Both the position numbers and the translations under genes were made by a program. Positions 25,562-36,926 of a stretch of 64,000 bases of DNA are shown in pieces (the stretch's first letter is position 1; every line of letters starts with the position of its first letter). The notes beneath the pieces are model-generated. The model was given only the letters and a program-made list of their open reading frames with translations, made no database searches and was not told the origin of the DNA. This DNA is from Prochilodus magdalenae. Lineage: Eukaryota; Chordata; Actinopteri; Characiformes; Prochilodontidae. Location: contig JAMWET010003135.1 in NCBI GenBank assembly GCA_024036415.1, forward strand, positions 434,001 through 498,000, read 5' to 3'.

Positions 25562-25632
25562 GGAATTTCTGTTCCACCTTAAATGGTGCTGCAGTTACAC
25601 TTTAGCTGCAGCATTTAAGGTGGAGCAGAACA
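25562..25632. repeat. Short hairpin repeat (MITE-like)
   Basis: TTCTGTTCCACCTTAAATGG plus TGCTGCAGTTA is followed within about 6 bases by its near-perfect inverse TTAGCTGCAGCATTTAAGG plus TGGAGCAGAA. Related half-words occur at 8245-8285 and at 22935-22955 (CCATTTAAGGTGGACC). Confidence 0.75.
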
Positions 25633-26635
25633 TTAAATTAGGAAGCTGGTGAATAGGAAGCAACTTAAGCCTGGTTTTAAGATGAACATCAGCCATGTAC
25701 CGCTGGCAGTTGGGTTCCTTGGGAAGGGAATGAAGAGTGCCGACATTCCCTTCCCAGCCTGGAACGCTGGATCTCTGTACATGGTCCATCATTTTGATTG
25801 CAGCAGCTCTGTTGTGGTTAAATGTAATTGTTGGGGGTGTCAATATTAAGTCTGTTCTGTAACAGTTTAGGATTTTGGAGTGTTCCTCCCCACCCCCTCT
25901 TGTTTTGGAAAAGAAGGATTTGGATTTGAAGGGGGAATAACAGTGTTTGATGGTCACAGGACGTCACTTCTATGAACGGAACGCTGAAGTCTAAGGCAAC
26001 GTTAAGGAGGCTACTCCTTGGGTTTGAAACTGCAGGTAGCAAGTAAACGAGAGACCCTCGTTTCTGTTGCACACTTTGCACTGAACCGTCTCCGACTGGC
26101 TGTTCTGCCCGTGCCAGTGGAACGACCCTTTGTTTATCGGGTTTGGTTTATGAGCCTGTATTTCTGGACAATTCTAGCAGCTTGCAGCAGGACTGTTTAT
26201 GTTGGGTGATATTTCCACATGAATAAAATATTCTGGGCTTCCTTCCATTACAGCTTTTACAGCAGACGTGGTTTAAGGCACTGTCCTCAACTAGTCAACC
26301 GCGGCCCCCTGCACCAACTAGTCTAGGTTACCTAGTACAGAAACGCTTCAGTAGGGGTCAAGCGCTCTGGCGTGTACTGTTCTCTTGGACAGTCTCTCTG
26401 CTGAACATTCATTCCCCCACTTGCAAAGCATGTGCAATTGTACACCACTGAATTCTCAGATGGTCATCTGTAAGGAGGGGTTTACACCACTGTCTGATCT
26501 CAGCCTGCACAGACTTTCTCAGTCACCTGAGGATCAGTTGCTCTTCTGGTTTTCCTTACATAATGCATCTCGTTCACTAGATGTGCACTTTCGACCACAG
26601 TTTCTAGCAACTGCAGTTTGCAGCCCTGTTTACAG
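25633..26635. other. Non-coding stretch, no recognised feature
   Basis: Overlapping ORFs on both strands (up to 120 codons at 25595-25957) carry no recognisable motif. Confidence 0.5.
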
Positions 26636-26815
26636 ACAGTTGTGGGCTGGAGGTTAGTTAACCAGCCTTGTGACCGGAAGGTCACTGGTTCAATCCCCAG
26701 AACTAACAGGACACAACTGAACCCAACTGCTTGTTAGACGCCGTGGATAGGACCGGCCACTGCTTTGGGCAAGTGTGCTCACTGCCCCCTAGTGTGTGTG
26801 TGTGTGTTTCCCTGC
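26636..26815 (+). mobile_element. tRNA-derived SINE (copy 3)
   Basis: GGGCTGGAGGTTAGTTAACC, GTGACCGGAAGGTCACTGG and an intact B-box-like GGTTCAATCCCC, then GTGTGCTCACTGCCCCCTAG and a short (GT)8 tail. The middle core is rearranged relative to copy 2. Confidence 0.85.
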
Positions 26816-27530
26816 ACAGGTGGGTTAAGTGTGGATGTCAAATATGTGCGCACATTTGGCACACAGTGTGACTACTGGACCGAGAATCGTCCACCAACCA
26901 AAACTATCCAGCCAGCAGCATCCTGCTGGCAAAGCCCGGTGGGCAGCGCCTTTGATCACTGATTAAAGACTACAGGATGACCAACACTGGACTATGCAGC
27001 AGCAGAACCTGAACACCTAAACATCAGGTCTGTATCAGTCTGGATTTGCTGCACAATTCAAAGAAGGCTGTACAGGAACAAGGATTACTGTAGGTTAGTG
27101 TGCAACTTCAGGCTCAGTAGAGCCCAAAACTCCTAAGCCTGCTTTGGATAAACCCCGCTATCAGCACATTTCTCAGTTTCCCTGCTCAAATACACCTTTA
27201 ATTACTAGGTCAGCAGGTTTGTGAGGGAGGGAAAAATCCCCATGCTGTGCTGGACACTGTGCCAGCACCTGGACTGGACTCCTCGGGAATAAACAGATCA
27301 GACTGGTGTGGTTACAGAGTGGTCTAACATTCACTTCAGATCAACTGTAACTAGAACACACTAAACTTTTTTCCTTTACAGTGATCATACGTCTGATGGG
27401 CCAATAAGTCTTTAAGGGGGGGGGGCTATGGCCATGCTCCTTTTTTGAAGAAAACAGTCCCATGAACATAATAGAAGCCAAACTAGGCTTTCTACATTTG
27501 CACTTTGAACTAACTTATAATAAATTAATG
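26816..27530. other. Non-coding stretch, no recognised feature
   Basis: A 10-base G run (27417-27426) is the only visible structure. Confidence 0.5.
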
Positions 27531-27534
27531 TTGA

Positions 27535-27880
27535 TATGTGGCTGATGGTAAACAGTCACAAATTAAAGTGATCCCCTTAAATGTCCTGGTTGGGGATCAG
27601 GCTAGAACTCTAGCTGAAGTAGCTAAATCTGCTGGTGTATGGATGCGTACAGTCATACAGGTCTACCAGCAGTGGTTAAAATCCCAGTCTACTGGAAATT
27701 CTTCTTGGAATTGTGCCAGGGAAGGCATCCACCAAATCTGACCCACCCGCACAATTCTTTGATGAAGCAAGAGTATTGAACATTGATGTAGTCTCCATCC
27801 AGAAACTTGTCCAGCACATGCCAATTCCAATCACAGGTGTTATTGGTGGAGGTATTACAAGCACTACACACATAATGTCA
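27535..27880 (+). mobile_element. Tc1-like transposase N-terminal relic
   Basis: A 67-codon ORF starts at 27538. Its middle, LAEVAKSAGVWMRTVIQVYQ, reads as a helix-turn-helix like the DNA-binding N-terminus of Tc1/mariner transposases. It then falls out of frame, and the following 150 bases repeat the fragment at 12380-12600. No catalytic domain follows. It could alternatively be an unrelated HTH pseudogene. Confidence 0.6.
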
Positions 27881-27899
27881 TTTGATGTAAACTTTCTGC

Positions 27900-28090
27900 T
27901 CCAGAGCACAGCGAATGGTGGTGAATGGAACCAGACGTCCACCTCTAAAAGCTCCTTTACAGAAAGTAGCTACACAAAATGGTTATGAATACACTGCCTG
28001 AAAAACAACTCTGAGGCTCTATTTATTAAACTCCATTCATGGTGGAGGGATACAGGCCACAGGGTGCTGTGAGGCAAAACAGTCTTACTA
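27900..28090 (+). repeat. Dispersed repeat, family R1 (copy 2)
   Basis: GGTGGTGAATGGAACCAGAC, GTCCACCTCTAAAAGCTCC, CTCCATTCATGGTGGAGGGA and CACAGGGTGCTGTGAGGC are the inverse complement of the blocks at 13300-13500 and 51030-51200. This is the most complete copy in this orientation. Confidence 0.78.
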
Positions 28091-28324
28091 AGACCTTTGT
28101 TTTCAGTATTTTCCACTAATTCCCCCCATCATCAACATTCCATATAAAAGCTCACATGGAGGTTCACTGGTGGTTTTAGATGGTGGGTTTAGATAGATGC
28201 CCACTATGAATGTCTGAGTTGATCATCTCAGTCACATGAAGTGATGCAGAACTTCTGAAAGTCACTGCATTTCTTCTTTAAACATTTCAACACTCCCCGT
28301 CAAAGGTTTCATTAGTAACACATA

Positions 28325-28435
28325 GGGATGCACCGATCCAGCTTTTCCAGCTCCGATACCAGCACTGATATATAAACTTTGCATATCTGTCAATACCCGA
28401 TATCGATCCGATACCATTTTGAATGAATTAACCGT
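28325..28435. mobile_element. MITE-like repeat rich in CGATAC words
   Basis: AGGGATGCACCGATCCAGC, GCTCCGATACCAGCACTGAT and CCGATATCGATCCGATACC form the diagnostic palindromic wording of a short hAT-type repeat common in fish genomes. Assignment is from the wording only. Confidence 0.65.
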
Positions 28436-29029
28436 ATACTTCACCATGTTGGCGCGATCTAAAGCAGCAGGATTGACAAACAATATTTTACTAAGCTTAG
28501 TTACACAGCTGACTTCCGGGCAGCTCCATGTTGTATTCCTGTTTGTAGGTCAAGTCTACTGTAAGGTCTTGCACCCCTGCAGATCCCACTTAGGGGAGAC
28601 AAAGACCAACCAATGAGCAATCAAGCGGCAAACACTAACATCTTCAGCTCATGCTACTTAAGCATGAGAGTGCCGGCCCTTGGTTGCTCATTCTTGAGTT
28701 CATGTCATCACATCCACATCTCTCTCATGACTAGCTGGTAGAAGGTTTCGAGCCTCTTGAGGCAGGTTGCTTTAAGTTGTCCCTCTGCACTTTGAGCCCA
28801 CTCTGCTGGGGAACTCGTAGTTCACCTTGTAGCTCGCTGGTCTGTGATCACAGCAACCACGGTTCGAACCTTGCTGAGGTACGCCAGTTCCCCATTACAT
28901 CTACAGGCACACTGCAAAACATGCCATCAACGACTTAACGAATTCACAGAATTACACCTGGGTCAAAACATCTGGGTGGAATTCCCCTTCAGGTAAAGAC
29001 AGGATGCATTGGAGGTCCAATTAATACTG
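28436..29029. other. Non-coding stretch with a tRNA-like spot
   Basis: TAGCTCGCTGG (28830-28840) and GGTTCGAACC (28861-28870) resemble pol III A and B boxes, but the spacing is too short for a normal tRNA and no cloverleaf can be drawn. A decayed SINE head is the best reading. Confidence 0.4.
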
Positions 29030-29425
29030 ACATAAATAAACAGATATATATACACACTGACAGACAGATAGACATACAGGTAGGTGTGTAGATACACAGA
29101 GAGACAGATACCAGAGAGATAGACAGACAAGCCAGATGGATAGGTAGACAGACATACAGGTCAGCGTACAGACAGACAAACTAGATAGATAGGTAGATAG
29201 CATACAGACAGACAGACAAGCAGGTACATAGACAGAAAGGCCGATAGCTAGATAGATAAGTAGGTGGTTAGACACAGAGAAACACAGCTAGATAGTAAAG
29301 CAGAGAGACAGATTGATAGATTGGTAGACAGACATGCAGATAAGAGAGGCGAGCAGAGACTGAGGGACAGAAAGATATACAGATTGATCGCTAGACTGAC
29401 AGACAGAGAGAGAGACAATATTACT
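29030..29425. repeat. Imperfect GACA/GATA tetranucleotide tract
   Basis: Nearly 400 bases of interrupted AGACAGATAGACA-type repeats. ORFs on both strands (for example a Leu/Ser/Val/Cys-rich minus-strand one at 29021-29275) are artefacts. Confidence 0.9.
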
Positions 29426-29599
29426 GCTACACTGATTAAGGTGGAACGGGAAAATTACGCCTTAAATCCGTGGCAGCTTTTGGTCAGGTATAGAGGGAGT
29501 AAACCTGTTGGGTGTCTCAGCACAGCTGTACTGAGCGGTTTAACTGAGCGGGGTGTTAATAATAGCCGGTTTGAGCTCAGCGGTCAGATCTACTGTACT
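29426..29599. other. Non-coding spacer between two arrays
   Basis: A short unique stretch between the tetranucleotide tract and the 49-bp minisatellite. No exon was recognised. Confidence 0.5.
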
Positions 29600-31640
29600 G
29601 ACTTCACCTCACAGTCACCCCGGAACCGACCCTAACAGACCCCAAACAGCTCTGCACCCCCCATTACAGTTACCCCGGAGCCGACCCTAACAGACCCCAA
29701 ACAGCTCTGCACCCCCCGTTACAGTTACCCAGTTACCCAGTTATCCAGCCACAAACAGACCCCTACCAGCTCTGCACGCCCTGTTACAGTTACCCAGCCA
29801 CAAACAGACCCCAAACAGCTCTGCACCCCCTGTTACAGTTACCCAGCCACAAACAGACCCCAAACAGCTCTGCACCCCCCGTTACAGTTACACAGTTACC
29901 CAGTTACCCAGTTATCCAGCCACAAACAGACCCCTACCAGCTCTGCACGCCCTGTTACAGTTACCCAGCCACAAACAGACCCCAAACAGCTCTGCACGCC
30001 CTGTTACAGTTACCCAGCCACAAACAGACCCCAAACAGCTCTGCACCCCCTGTTACAGTTACCCAGCCACAAACAGACCCCAAACAGCTCTGCACCCCCC
30101 GTTACAGTTACACAGTTACCCAGTTACCCAGTTATCCAGCCACAAACAGACCCCTACCAGCTCTGCACGCCCTGTTACAGTTACCCAGCCACAAACAGAC
30201 CCCAAACAGCTCTGCACCCCCCGTTACAGTTACCCAGCCACAAACAGACCCCAAACAGCTCTGCACCCCCCCGTTACAGTTACACAGTTACCCAGCCACA
30301 AACAGACCCCTACCAGCTCTGCACGCCCTGTTACAGTTACCCAGCCACAAACAGACCCCAAACAGCTCTGCACCCCCTGTTACAGTTACACAGTTACCCA
30401 GTTATCCAGCCACAAACAGACCCCTACCAGCTCTGCACGCCCTGTTACAGTTACCCAGCCACAAACAGACCCCTACCAGCTCTGCACGCCCTGTTACAGT
30501 TACCCAGCCACAAACAGACCCCAAACAGCTCTGCACCCCCTGTTACAGTTACCCAGCCACAAACAGACCCCAAACAGCTCTGCACCCCCTGTTACAGTTA
30601 CACAGTTACCCAGTTATCCAGCCACAAACAGACCCCAAACAGCTCTGCACCCCCTGTTACAGTTACCCAGCCACAAACAGACCCCAAACAGCTCTGCACC
30701 CCCTGTTACAGTTACACAGTTACCCAGTTATCCAGCCACAAACAGACCCCTACCAGCTCTGCACGCCCTGTTACAGTTACCCAGCCACAAACAGACCCCA
30801 AACAGCTCTGCACCCCCCGTTACAGTTACCCAGCCACAAACAGACCCCAAACAGCTCTGCACGTTCCGTTACAGTTACCCAGCCACAAACAGACCCCAAA
30901 CAGCTCTGCACCCCCTGTTACAGTTACCCAGCCAGAAACAGACCCCAAACAGCTCTGCACCCCCTGTTACAGTTACACAGTTACCCAGTTATCCAGCCAC
31001 AAACAGACCCCAAACAGCTCTGCACCCCCTGTTACAGTTACCCAGCCACAAACAGACCCCAAACAGCTCTGCACCCCCTGTTACAGTTACCCAGCCACAA
31101 ACAGACCCCAAACAGCTCTGCACCCCCTGTTACAGTTACACAGTTACCCAGTTATCCAGCCACAAACAGACCCCCTACCAGCTCTGCACGTTCCGTTACA
31201 GTTACCCAGCCACAAATAGTCCTAACAGACCCCAAACAGCTCTGCACCCCCTGTTACAGTTACACAGTTACCCAGTTATCCAGCCACAAACAGACCCCTA
31301 CCAGCTCTGCACTACCCGTTACAGTTACCCAGCCACAAACAGTCCTAACAGACCCCAAACAGCTCTGCACTACCCGTTACAGTTACCCAGCCACAAACAG
31401 TCCCCAAACAGCTCTGCACCCCCCGTTACAGTTACCCAGCCACAAACAGTCCTAACAGACCCCAAACAGCTCTGCACTACCCGTTACAGTTACCCAGCCA
31501 CAAACAGTCCTAACAGACCCCAAACAGCTCTGCACCCCCCGTTACAGTTACCCAGCCACAAACAGTCCTAACAGACCCCAAACAGCTCTGCACGCTCCGT
31601 TACAGTTACACAGTTAACCAGCCACAAACAGTACAGCCAG
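29600..31640 (+). repeat. About 2-kb minisatellite, basic unit 49 bp
   Basis: The unit is CAGCCACAAACAGACCCCAA then ACAGCTCTGCACCCCCTGTT and ACAGTTACC, about 38 copies. Longer variants insert ACACAGTTACCCAGTTATC before CAGCC, and some have CCCCTACCAG in place of CCCCAAACAG. Variants recur in blocks, giving a higher-order structure. Some copies near 31210-31580 carry AGTCCTAAC insertions. G-poor on the plus strand, so strongly strand-asymmetric. Confidence 0.95.
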
Positions 31641-31700
31641 CCCGCTGGTACAGTCGTCCGAGTGGCTGTTCAGGCGCTGTGATGTTTATCAGGTACTCAC

Positions 31701-31990
31701 ATGTCTACACGGGCACTGAAGCTGCAAACAGGCTCTACTGTTCTCTCAAACTCGCTGCACACTTCGGCCGAAAACACAGCTCAAACGCAGTCAAACACGA
31801 CGCACGGCGAATCCTCTGCTCAGCAGCGGGCGAGTAAAGCATGTCCTCGCCCTCCCGAGAAAACTCCGTCCCTGCTCTCCTTGCGGCGTGCCGCTCAGCG
31901 CTGCCTCGCTTTTCTTTCTTTTGTGCTACGTTCCTCAGGTCACGCTGTGGGAGTTCAAACCGCGCTTTGGCGCCATCTGGTGGTGACTAT
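31701..31990 (-). promoter_or_regulatory. CpG-rich putative promoter / non-coding first exon
   Basis: This interval is rich in CpG (for example TTGCGGCGTGCCGCTCAGCG, TTCGGCCGAA, GACGCACGGCG) in a region otherwise poor in it. On the minus strand it ends at 31701 in a strong donor, GTAGACAT|GTGAGTACC. I infer a 5' UTR exon plus promoter of a minus-strand gene; the only candidate coding partner visible is the signal-peptide exon at 9437-9530. The plus-strand 132-codon ORF here (31701-32099) is more likely a by-product of CpG richness. A CTCF-type word lies at its upstream edge. Confidence 0.45.
31970..31983 (-). promoter_or_regulatory. CTCF-like motif
   Basis: The minus strand reads CCACCAGATGGCGC, which fits the core CTCF consensus CCASYAGRKGGCRS at every position. 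It sits at the edge of the CpG-rich block. Binding is not shown by sequence alone. Confidence 0.5.
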
Positions 31991-32149
31991 GGGAGATGAC
32001 AGCGGAGTCTGCTGTAGGCAGATACAGGGGTGTTTAAAGATTGGTGCACCATCTAAAAGTCTGTATTTCCTCAGAAGAAGGGCTCGTCAAGCAGAATGAC
32101 CTCTAAACTGTTCAGACTCCCAAACCACATTCAGACAGATTGGGTACAA

Positions 32150-32825
32150 ATGTATGAAATTAACCACCACTGTTACCCTCCCCAGGACTGGTCGGCCACA
32201 AAGGTCACTCCAAGAGCCAAGGTGTATAATAGACTGCGAGGTCACAAAGAAAGGAAGCCAGAGTAACTTCTAAGCTTCTAAGGCCTTTCTCATATTGACT
32301 AATGTTCATGAGTCCTCCATAAGGAGAACACTGAACAATATTTGTGTGCATAGCAGGGCTGCAAAGAAAAAGTCAGAAGACTATTGGAGCAATGTTCTGG
32401 GAACAGATGAGACCAAAATGGATCTTTCTGGTTTAAATATGAAGCGTTGTGTCTGGAGAAAGGAGACCACTGCATTCTGACATTAAAACCTTATCCCATC
32501 TGTGAAACATAGTGGTGGTAGTCTTATGGTTCAGCCCTGTTTTGCTGCATCTGGGCCACTGAATGGAACAATGAGTTCTTAAGTCTACCAGCATATTCTC
32601 TCTGTGAGTCGAATCCCAAGAGAACACGGGTCATCGATTAAAACAACATTAAGCACCCAAGTCAATTCCACCAAAAGCTGAAAGAAGTCCTAACCATAAT
32701 ACTGTGGAAATGTGTGGAAGGGCCTGAAGTGAGCAGTACATATGAGGAAACCTGCCAAATAATATATGTACTGTAATAAATTCATAATTCCAAAGGGTTC
32801 ACAAACTTTAAGCAATATTATGAAC
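32150..32825 (+). mobile_element. Tc1-like transposon relic
   Basis: Plus-strand pieces read VLGTDETKMDLSGLN (first catalytic Asp block), then VWRKETTAF, a stop, and out of frame VKHSGGSLMV and CFAASG. These occur in Tc1 order, spread over about 300 bp with frame breaks, followed by the typical 3' end wording (GGGTTCACAAACTTT at 32799-32813). Inactive. Confidence 0.78.
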
Positions 32826-32828
32826 ACG

Positions 32829-32829
32829 G

Positions 32830-32905
<76 letters not shown>

Positions 32906-32925
32906 CAGATAGATAGATTGTATGA
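32829..32925. repeat. (GATA)n microsatellite
   Basis: About 24 tandem TAGA units with one GACA interruption, directly abutting the 3' end of the Tc1 relic. Confidence 0.96.
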
Positions 32926-34390
32926 ATGTGGTCAGTATATCTTCCTTTATGTCGTAATATACTGAATTAATATTAAAGCATCTTATTCTGTTTTTATCAA
33001 TGTGGGCTTTAATTCACCAAGAATAAATACACTTCATATAAACAATATATGACAATATATGCACTGTTATATCACATATACAGACACACAATGGGTATTG
33101 CAATGGACTTTCTATTCAGTGCATGTAAAATCCATAAACTTTGTTATAAGTATGTACATAAAAGTATGTTCATAAAACTATATGTATCATTCATTTGCCT
33201 AGTATTCAATAAGTTAAACCAGATTGCCTTTTCACCCCCTTCCTCTAATCACCACTAGACGGCGCCAAAGCCCCCATTGTTGCACAATGGGGACTTGTAC
33301 ATGATCAATTAGGCTCAAACATGATCAGTGATGTTTTATCGCTGGGGGATTTTACTGGTCCTAGCTTTAAGTCATTTGGCTGTGTAAAAATGCTGACTGA
33401 TGTGGGTAAAAAAGCAAATTCCCTCACTAATATTGTGACTGTGGCCCGGAAGACCATCATATCCACTGTGAGTGCTGAACGTATTGTGCCAGACTGTTGT
33501 CGAGACAGTGACTTAAAGGCTTAATACAATAAAAATTAAGGCTGTAAGTATGAAAACTGCACTTGTGTAAAAAGTTAATTAATCTCTCAGTCACACAGTG
33601 CACCCCTCTCTGTGGGCTCTTTTCCCCACCAGTGTCTCTACAAGCTGATGAGCTGGTAATAAGCGGTTCCCTGAGATTTGCAGTATCACATGATAGAGTG
33701 TTACATTAGAAATGTAGGAACATATATCACAGGCCTTTATGATGATCAGATTTGCTCCAAAGTAGGTGTCAGCGAGAGGCAGACGGGTTCAACTCTGCTA
33801 GGGTGTGAGACACTAGGTGTGAGCTGCTGGCATATGCAGGTTCAGTGACATTTAGACAGATGCAGGCAAGAACAGAGTGCTTTGAACTAGTGTTGCAATT
33901 GTACAGCTCATGTAAATGAATCTTTTTTGTCCTCCTTAGTTTAATAGTCTTCACAGATGATTGACAGGTGCAGAAAAGGTGATTCAAACAGCAGTGCTCA
34001 ACTCTTGAAAGTATGTAATCTTAACACAATGAGTAAAGTCTTTAAAGTAAACGACAGCTGTGTTAAACGGGGCATTTAAGGGACTAGGTCAAAAACAACA
34101 CTACAGAGTTCTGAGGGTGTACAAGGATTCATGAAAGGTCTGAGAGCTGTAACACGGCCCCCGAAACAGACGGTTTCGTGTGCTGGGAGGTGTGACCTGT
34201 TCAGCTGGAACCAAGAAAATGAGTAAGACATTTATAACGGTGGTGGTGGGCTGTTAATATGTGCATGGCATGTTTAAAACTTTAACATACCTATGTGCAA
34301 TGTTCAGCACGTATTCACTAAATAACTCAATAATTATTCAGTTCTTACTTTGGATTATTCAGAATATACATTTTATATTCAGCAAATTAT
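32926..34390. other. Non-coding stretch upstream of the receptor cluster
   Basis: No exon was recognised. A 67-codon ORF at 33321-33524 has no known motif. A CTCF-like word is at 33252-33265. Confidence 0.5.
33252..33265 (+). promoter_or_regulatory. CTCF-like motif
   Basis: CCACTAGACGGCGC matches the CTCF core consensus with one mismatch. It is oriented toward the receptor genes; a reverse-oriented one lies at 53363-53376. Confidence 0.35.
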
Positions 34391-34660
34391 GAATAGTACC
34401 TACTATGAATTATTCAGTACCTATTATGAATTATTCAGTATCTACTATGAATTATTCAGTATCTACTATGAATTATTCAGTATCTACTATTAATTATTCA
34501 GTATCTACTATGAATTATTCAGTAACTACTATTAATTATTCAGTAACTGTCATTCATTTTTCATTATCTACAATATTTTTTTTAGTATCCTACTATGAAT
34601 TATTTATTATCTATTTATTATTTAGTAAGTACTATTAATTATCCAGTAAATACTATGACT
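34390..34660 (+). repeat. 21-bp minisatellite (array 1)
   Basis: About 10 copies of TATGAATTATTCAGTATCTA plus C, open in one frame as a 7-residue repeat (MNYSVST). The same unit forms array 2 inside intron 1 of gene A, 2.7 kb downstream. Confidence 0.93.
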
Positions 34661-36740
34661 TATTCAGTAACTATGAAATTAAATATCAAGTTTATCTTCT
34701 GAGGTAGCCCACTTGATAATATTTCCCTAAACATAATTTTGTCAGCTCTAATAACGGGTTCACTGGTCTATAGAATAACGCATGAGGTCCTCTCCCTGCA
34801 CAGTGAAGTCCACAGTGTTGTTTCATTAATACCTCTGTTGTTGATTCATGAACACCAGGGGTGTCAGACTGTAGGTGTTTCAGCACGGGGTTTTTTGCTT
34901 TGTTCAGGGCAGCCTGTACACCACCTCAAGGACAGCTCAGAAATGTCACTTCGCTTTCACCCTAAAGAAAGTCGCAGCCGTGGGCGTCATGCAATGCAGG
35001 TCATCTACCTTCGCTCTCGCCTGCATTCGTCTGCACCGCCTATGTGGTTTAGACCAGAGCGGACATGTGACATAAACACCTGCTTGTGTTCTGCAGTTAC
35101 GGTCACTGCTGTAAAACCAGCGGGTGCTGCCTTACCCTGCAGGATGCCACTGCAGAGAAGAGGAGGAGGTTACCAAAGTTAGACTTTGGTTTTTGACTCA
35201 AGATATTGACTCAACTTCCAGTTGATGCTGATCATTCGGCTCATGCATGCTCACTTTTCACCAAACGTAATGAATCTATACAACAATACTTTATTAATAT
35301 AACAATATATAATATATAATAATATAACTAATATAATATCAGTGCATGATAATAAATCATGATTGTATCATAGTCACAGTTCTATCATAGTTAACCCTGT
35401 AAACTCTAGGCCTTTATGTGGGTCCATACTTCAGTTTTATTTTCTTATTTAATTTAGAATATTATTTAATTTTATTTAGTATTTAAATACAATATAAACA
35501 TGTTTAACAGTGGCTACAAAGTAATTCTTTAACAGGACATAATAGCTACTAAGTATTTTATAGTGATATCAGTAATGGAATATTAAATTTAAGACTCATA
35601 GCTGAATAATAATTGGGCAGTTTAGATGTAGAGTTGTAGAGTTAAACCTTCTTAGGCTGAAGAGTGTATGAGTTTTTACAATTTCAGAATATTTACTACC
35701 TCACTCCAAAATTGCGTTTGAATGCTGAAGGAAATTTGCCAGTCATGGAAAGCTTGTGCTCAGCCTGACTGCTTCATTTGTCCATCAGCTATCCAGGTTA
35801 GAAGAAATCTGGGCCTGTTCTAGTGCTGAACCATATGACAATTTATCATCATTGTGATAAGATAACAATCAATAGAAATGGATTAATTAGTATTTTTATT
35901 AAAATTAATAGGAAAATATATTCTTATTTTTTGACATATGAACTCTAAAAGCCTTTTGTCCAATGAAACATACAGTTGGCTAGTCAGTATACTACAAGTG
36001 TGCTGCACTACTGCATCTTTCATGATAACGAGAGTAAAATCAGTCCAGTAACTGAATTTAGTGCAACACGGTATGTACAGTTATGGAACAAACGTCATGC
36101 TCACAGTTCTTTAAGCAGCTGGACTGTTTTTTTTCTCTGATCTGTTGTCTGAAAAAATAAGTATGATAAATTGTGGATGGTGAACATTTCACTGTGTTAC
36201 ATTTTGCTGTATGGCCTACCTCTAGCCTTTCCCCTTATTCTGAATCTTGTATGTAGAGAATAAGACCAGGTGAGAATTTGTTGATACTTTTAACCAAAAT
36301 AAACCTGTTGTTACAGTAAACATAAGTAAGTAGATTAGTTACAGTTATATTTTGTAATATTTCCATCTTAAGGTTTTCAGTGACGAACTAAAATAATAAT
36401 TGAAGGTCCACAATTATTCATTTGAGTTATTCCAATTAAGAAAGCACACAATATTGATGTTATTATTATAATTATTATTATTAGACAAATATCTCTTTCT
36501 TTTGTACTTTTTAGGTATCTGTGCAAGTGTTTGGTGTGATGACGTAGGCTGTTATATATTTGTATTTGTTTTTTAGATTCATTTGATTACCCATGCAGTT
36601 CTTCCCCAGACTGTACCAGAAATTTGAGGGTTTTCACTTCAAAGTCACTTGAAATTAGCATCCGCGCTGCCATAAATTTTTTTTTCCATAACTGAGTAAT
36701 GTAAACCTCAAACTGTAAGTTGATGCAGTATTATACAGAT
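34661..36740. other. Non-coding upstream region of gene A
   Basis: Mostly AT-rich. A GC-richer island at about 34890-35175 carries a 147-codon ORF (34739-35182) with no recognisable domain or splice context. It could be a transposon scrap or an unrecognised exon. Confidence 0.45.
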
Positions 36741-36747
36741 GGCTGTT

Positions 36748-36765
36748 CGGATAAGACAGCTCCTG
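36748..36765 (+). promoter_or_regulatory. Conserved GATA-type promoter element, gene A
   Basis: CGGATAAGACAGCTCCTG matches, almost base for base, words found 45-50 bases upstream of the start codons of genes B and C. In gene A it lies about 175 bases upstream of the ATG. It contains a consensus GATA-factor site (GATAAG). A GC box (GGGGCGGG, about 36843-36850) follows it. Conservation among diverged paralogues is the evidence of function. Confidence 0.55.
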
Positions 36766-36926
36766 TTTAATATAAATACATATTTATTTCTGTTACAGTG
36801 TATGTTTTGGTACAGTGGTCTGTTATAGCCATCGCTTTTAAAGGGGCGGGTGTATGTAGGTTGAAGAACACATAGCTGCTGTACGGAGGATGAAGATCAC
36901 CTTTAAAGCTGTAAAAGACTTTCGAC

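Noticed and set aside
28830..28870. A tRNA gene
   Set aside because: A- and B-box-like words are only 20 bases apart and no cloverleaf folds; a decayed SINE head is more likely.
31701..32099. 132-codon plus-strand ORF in the CpG-rich block
   Set aside because: It starts exactly at the proposed minus-strand donor, has no recognisable domain, and CpG-rich DNA often lacks stops by chance.
33321..33524. 67-codon ORF before gene A
   Set aside because: No motif or splice context, and no similarity to the receptor exons.
34739..35182. 147-codon ORF upstream of gene A
   Set aside because: No domain, signal peptide, splice border or homology recognised. It is kept only as a finding about a GC-rich island, not as a gene.
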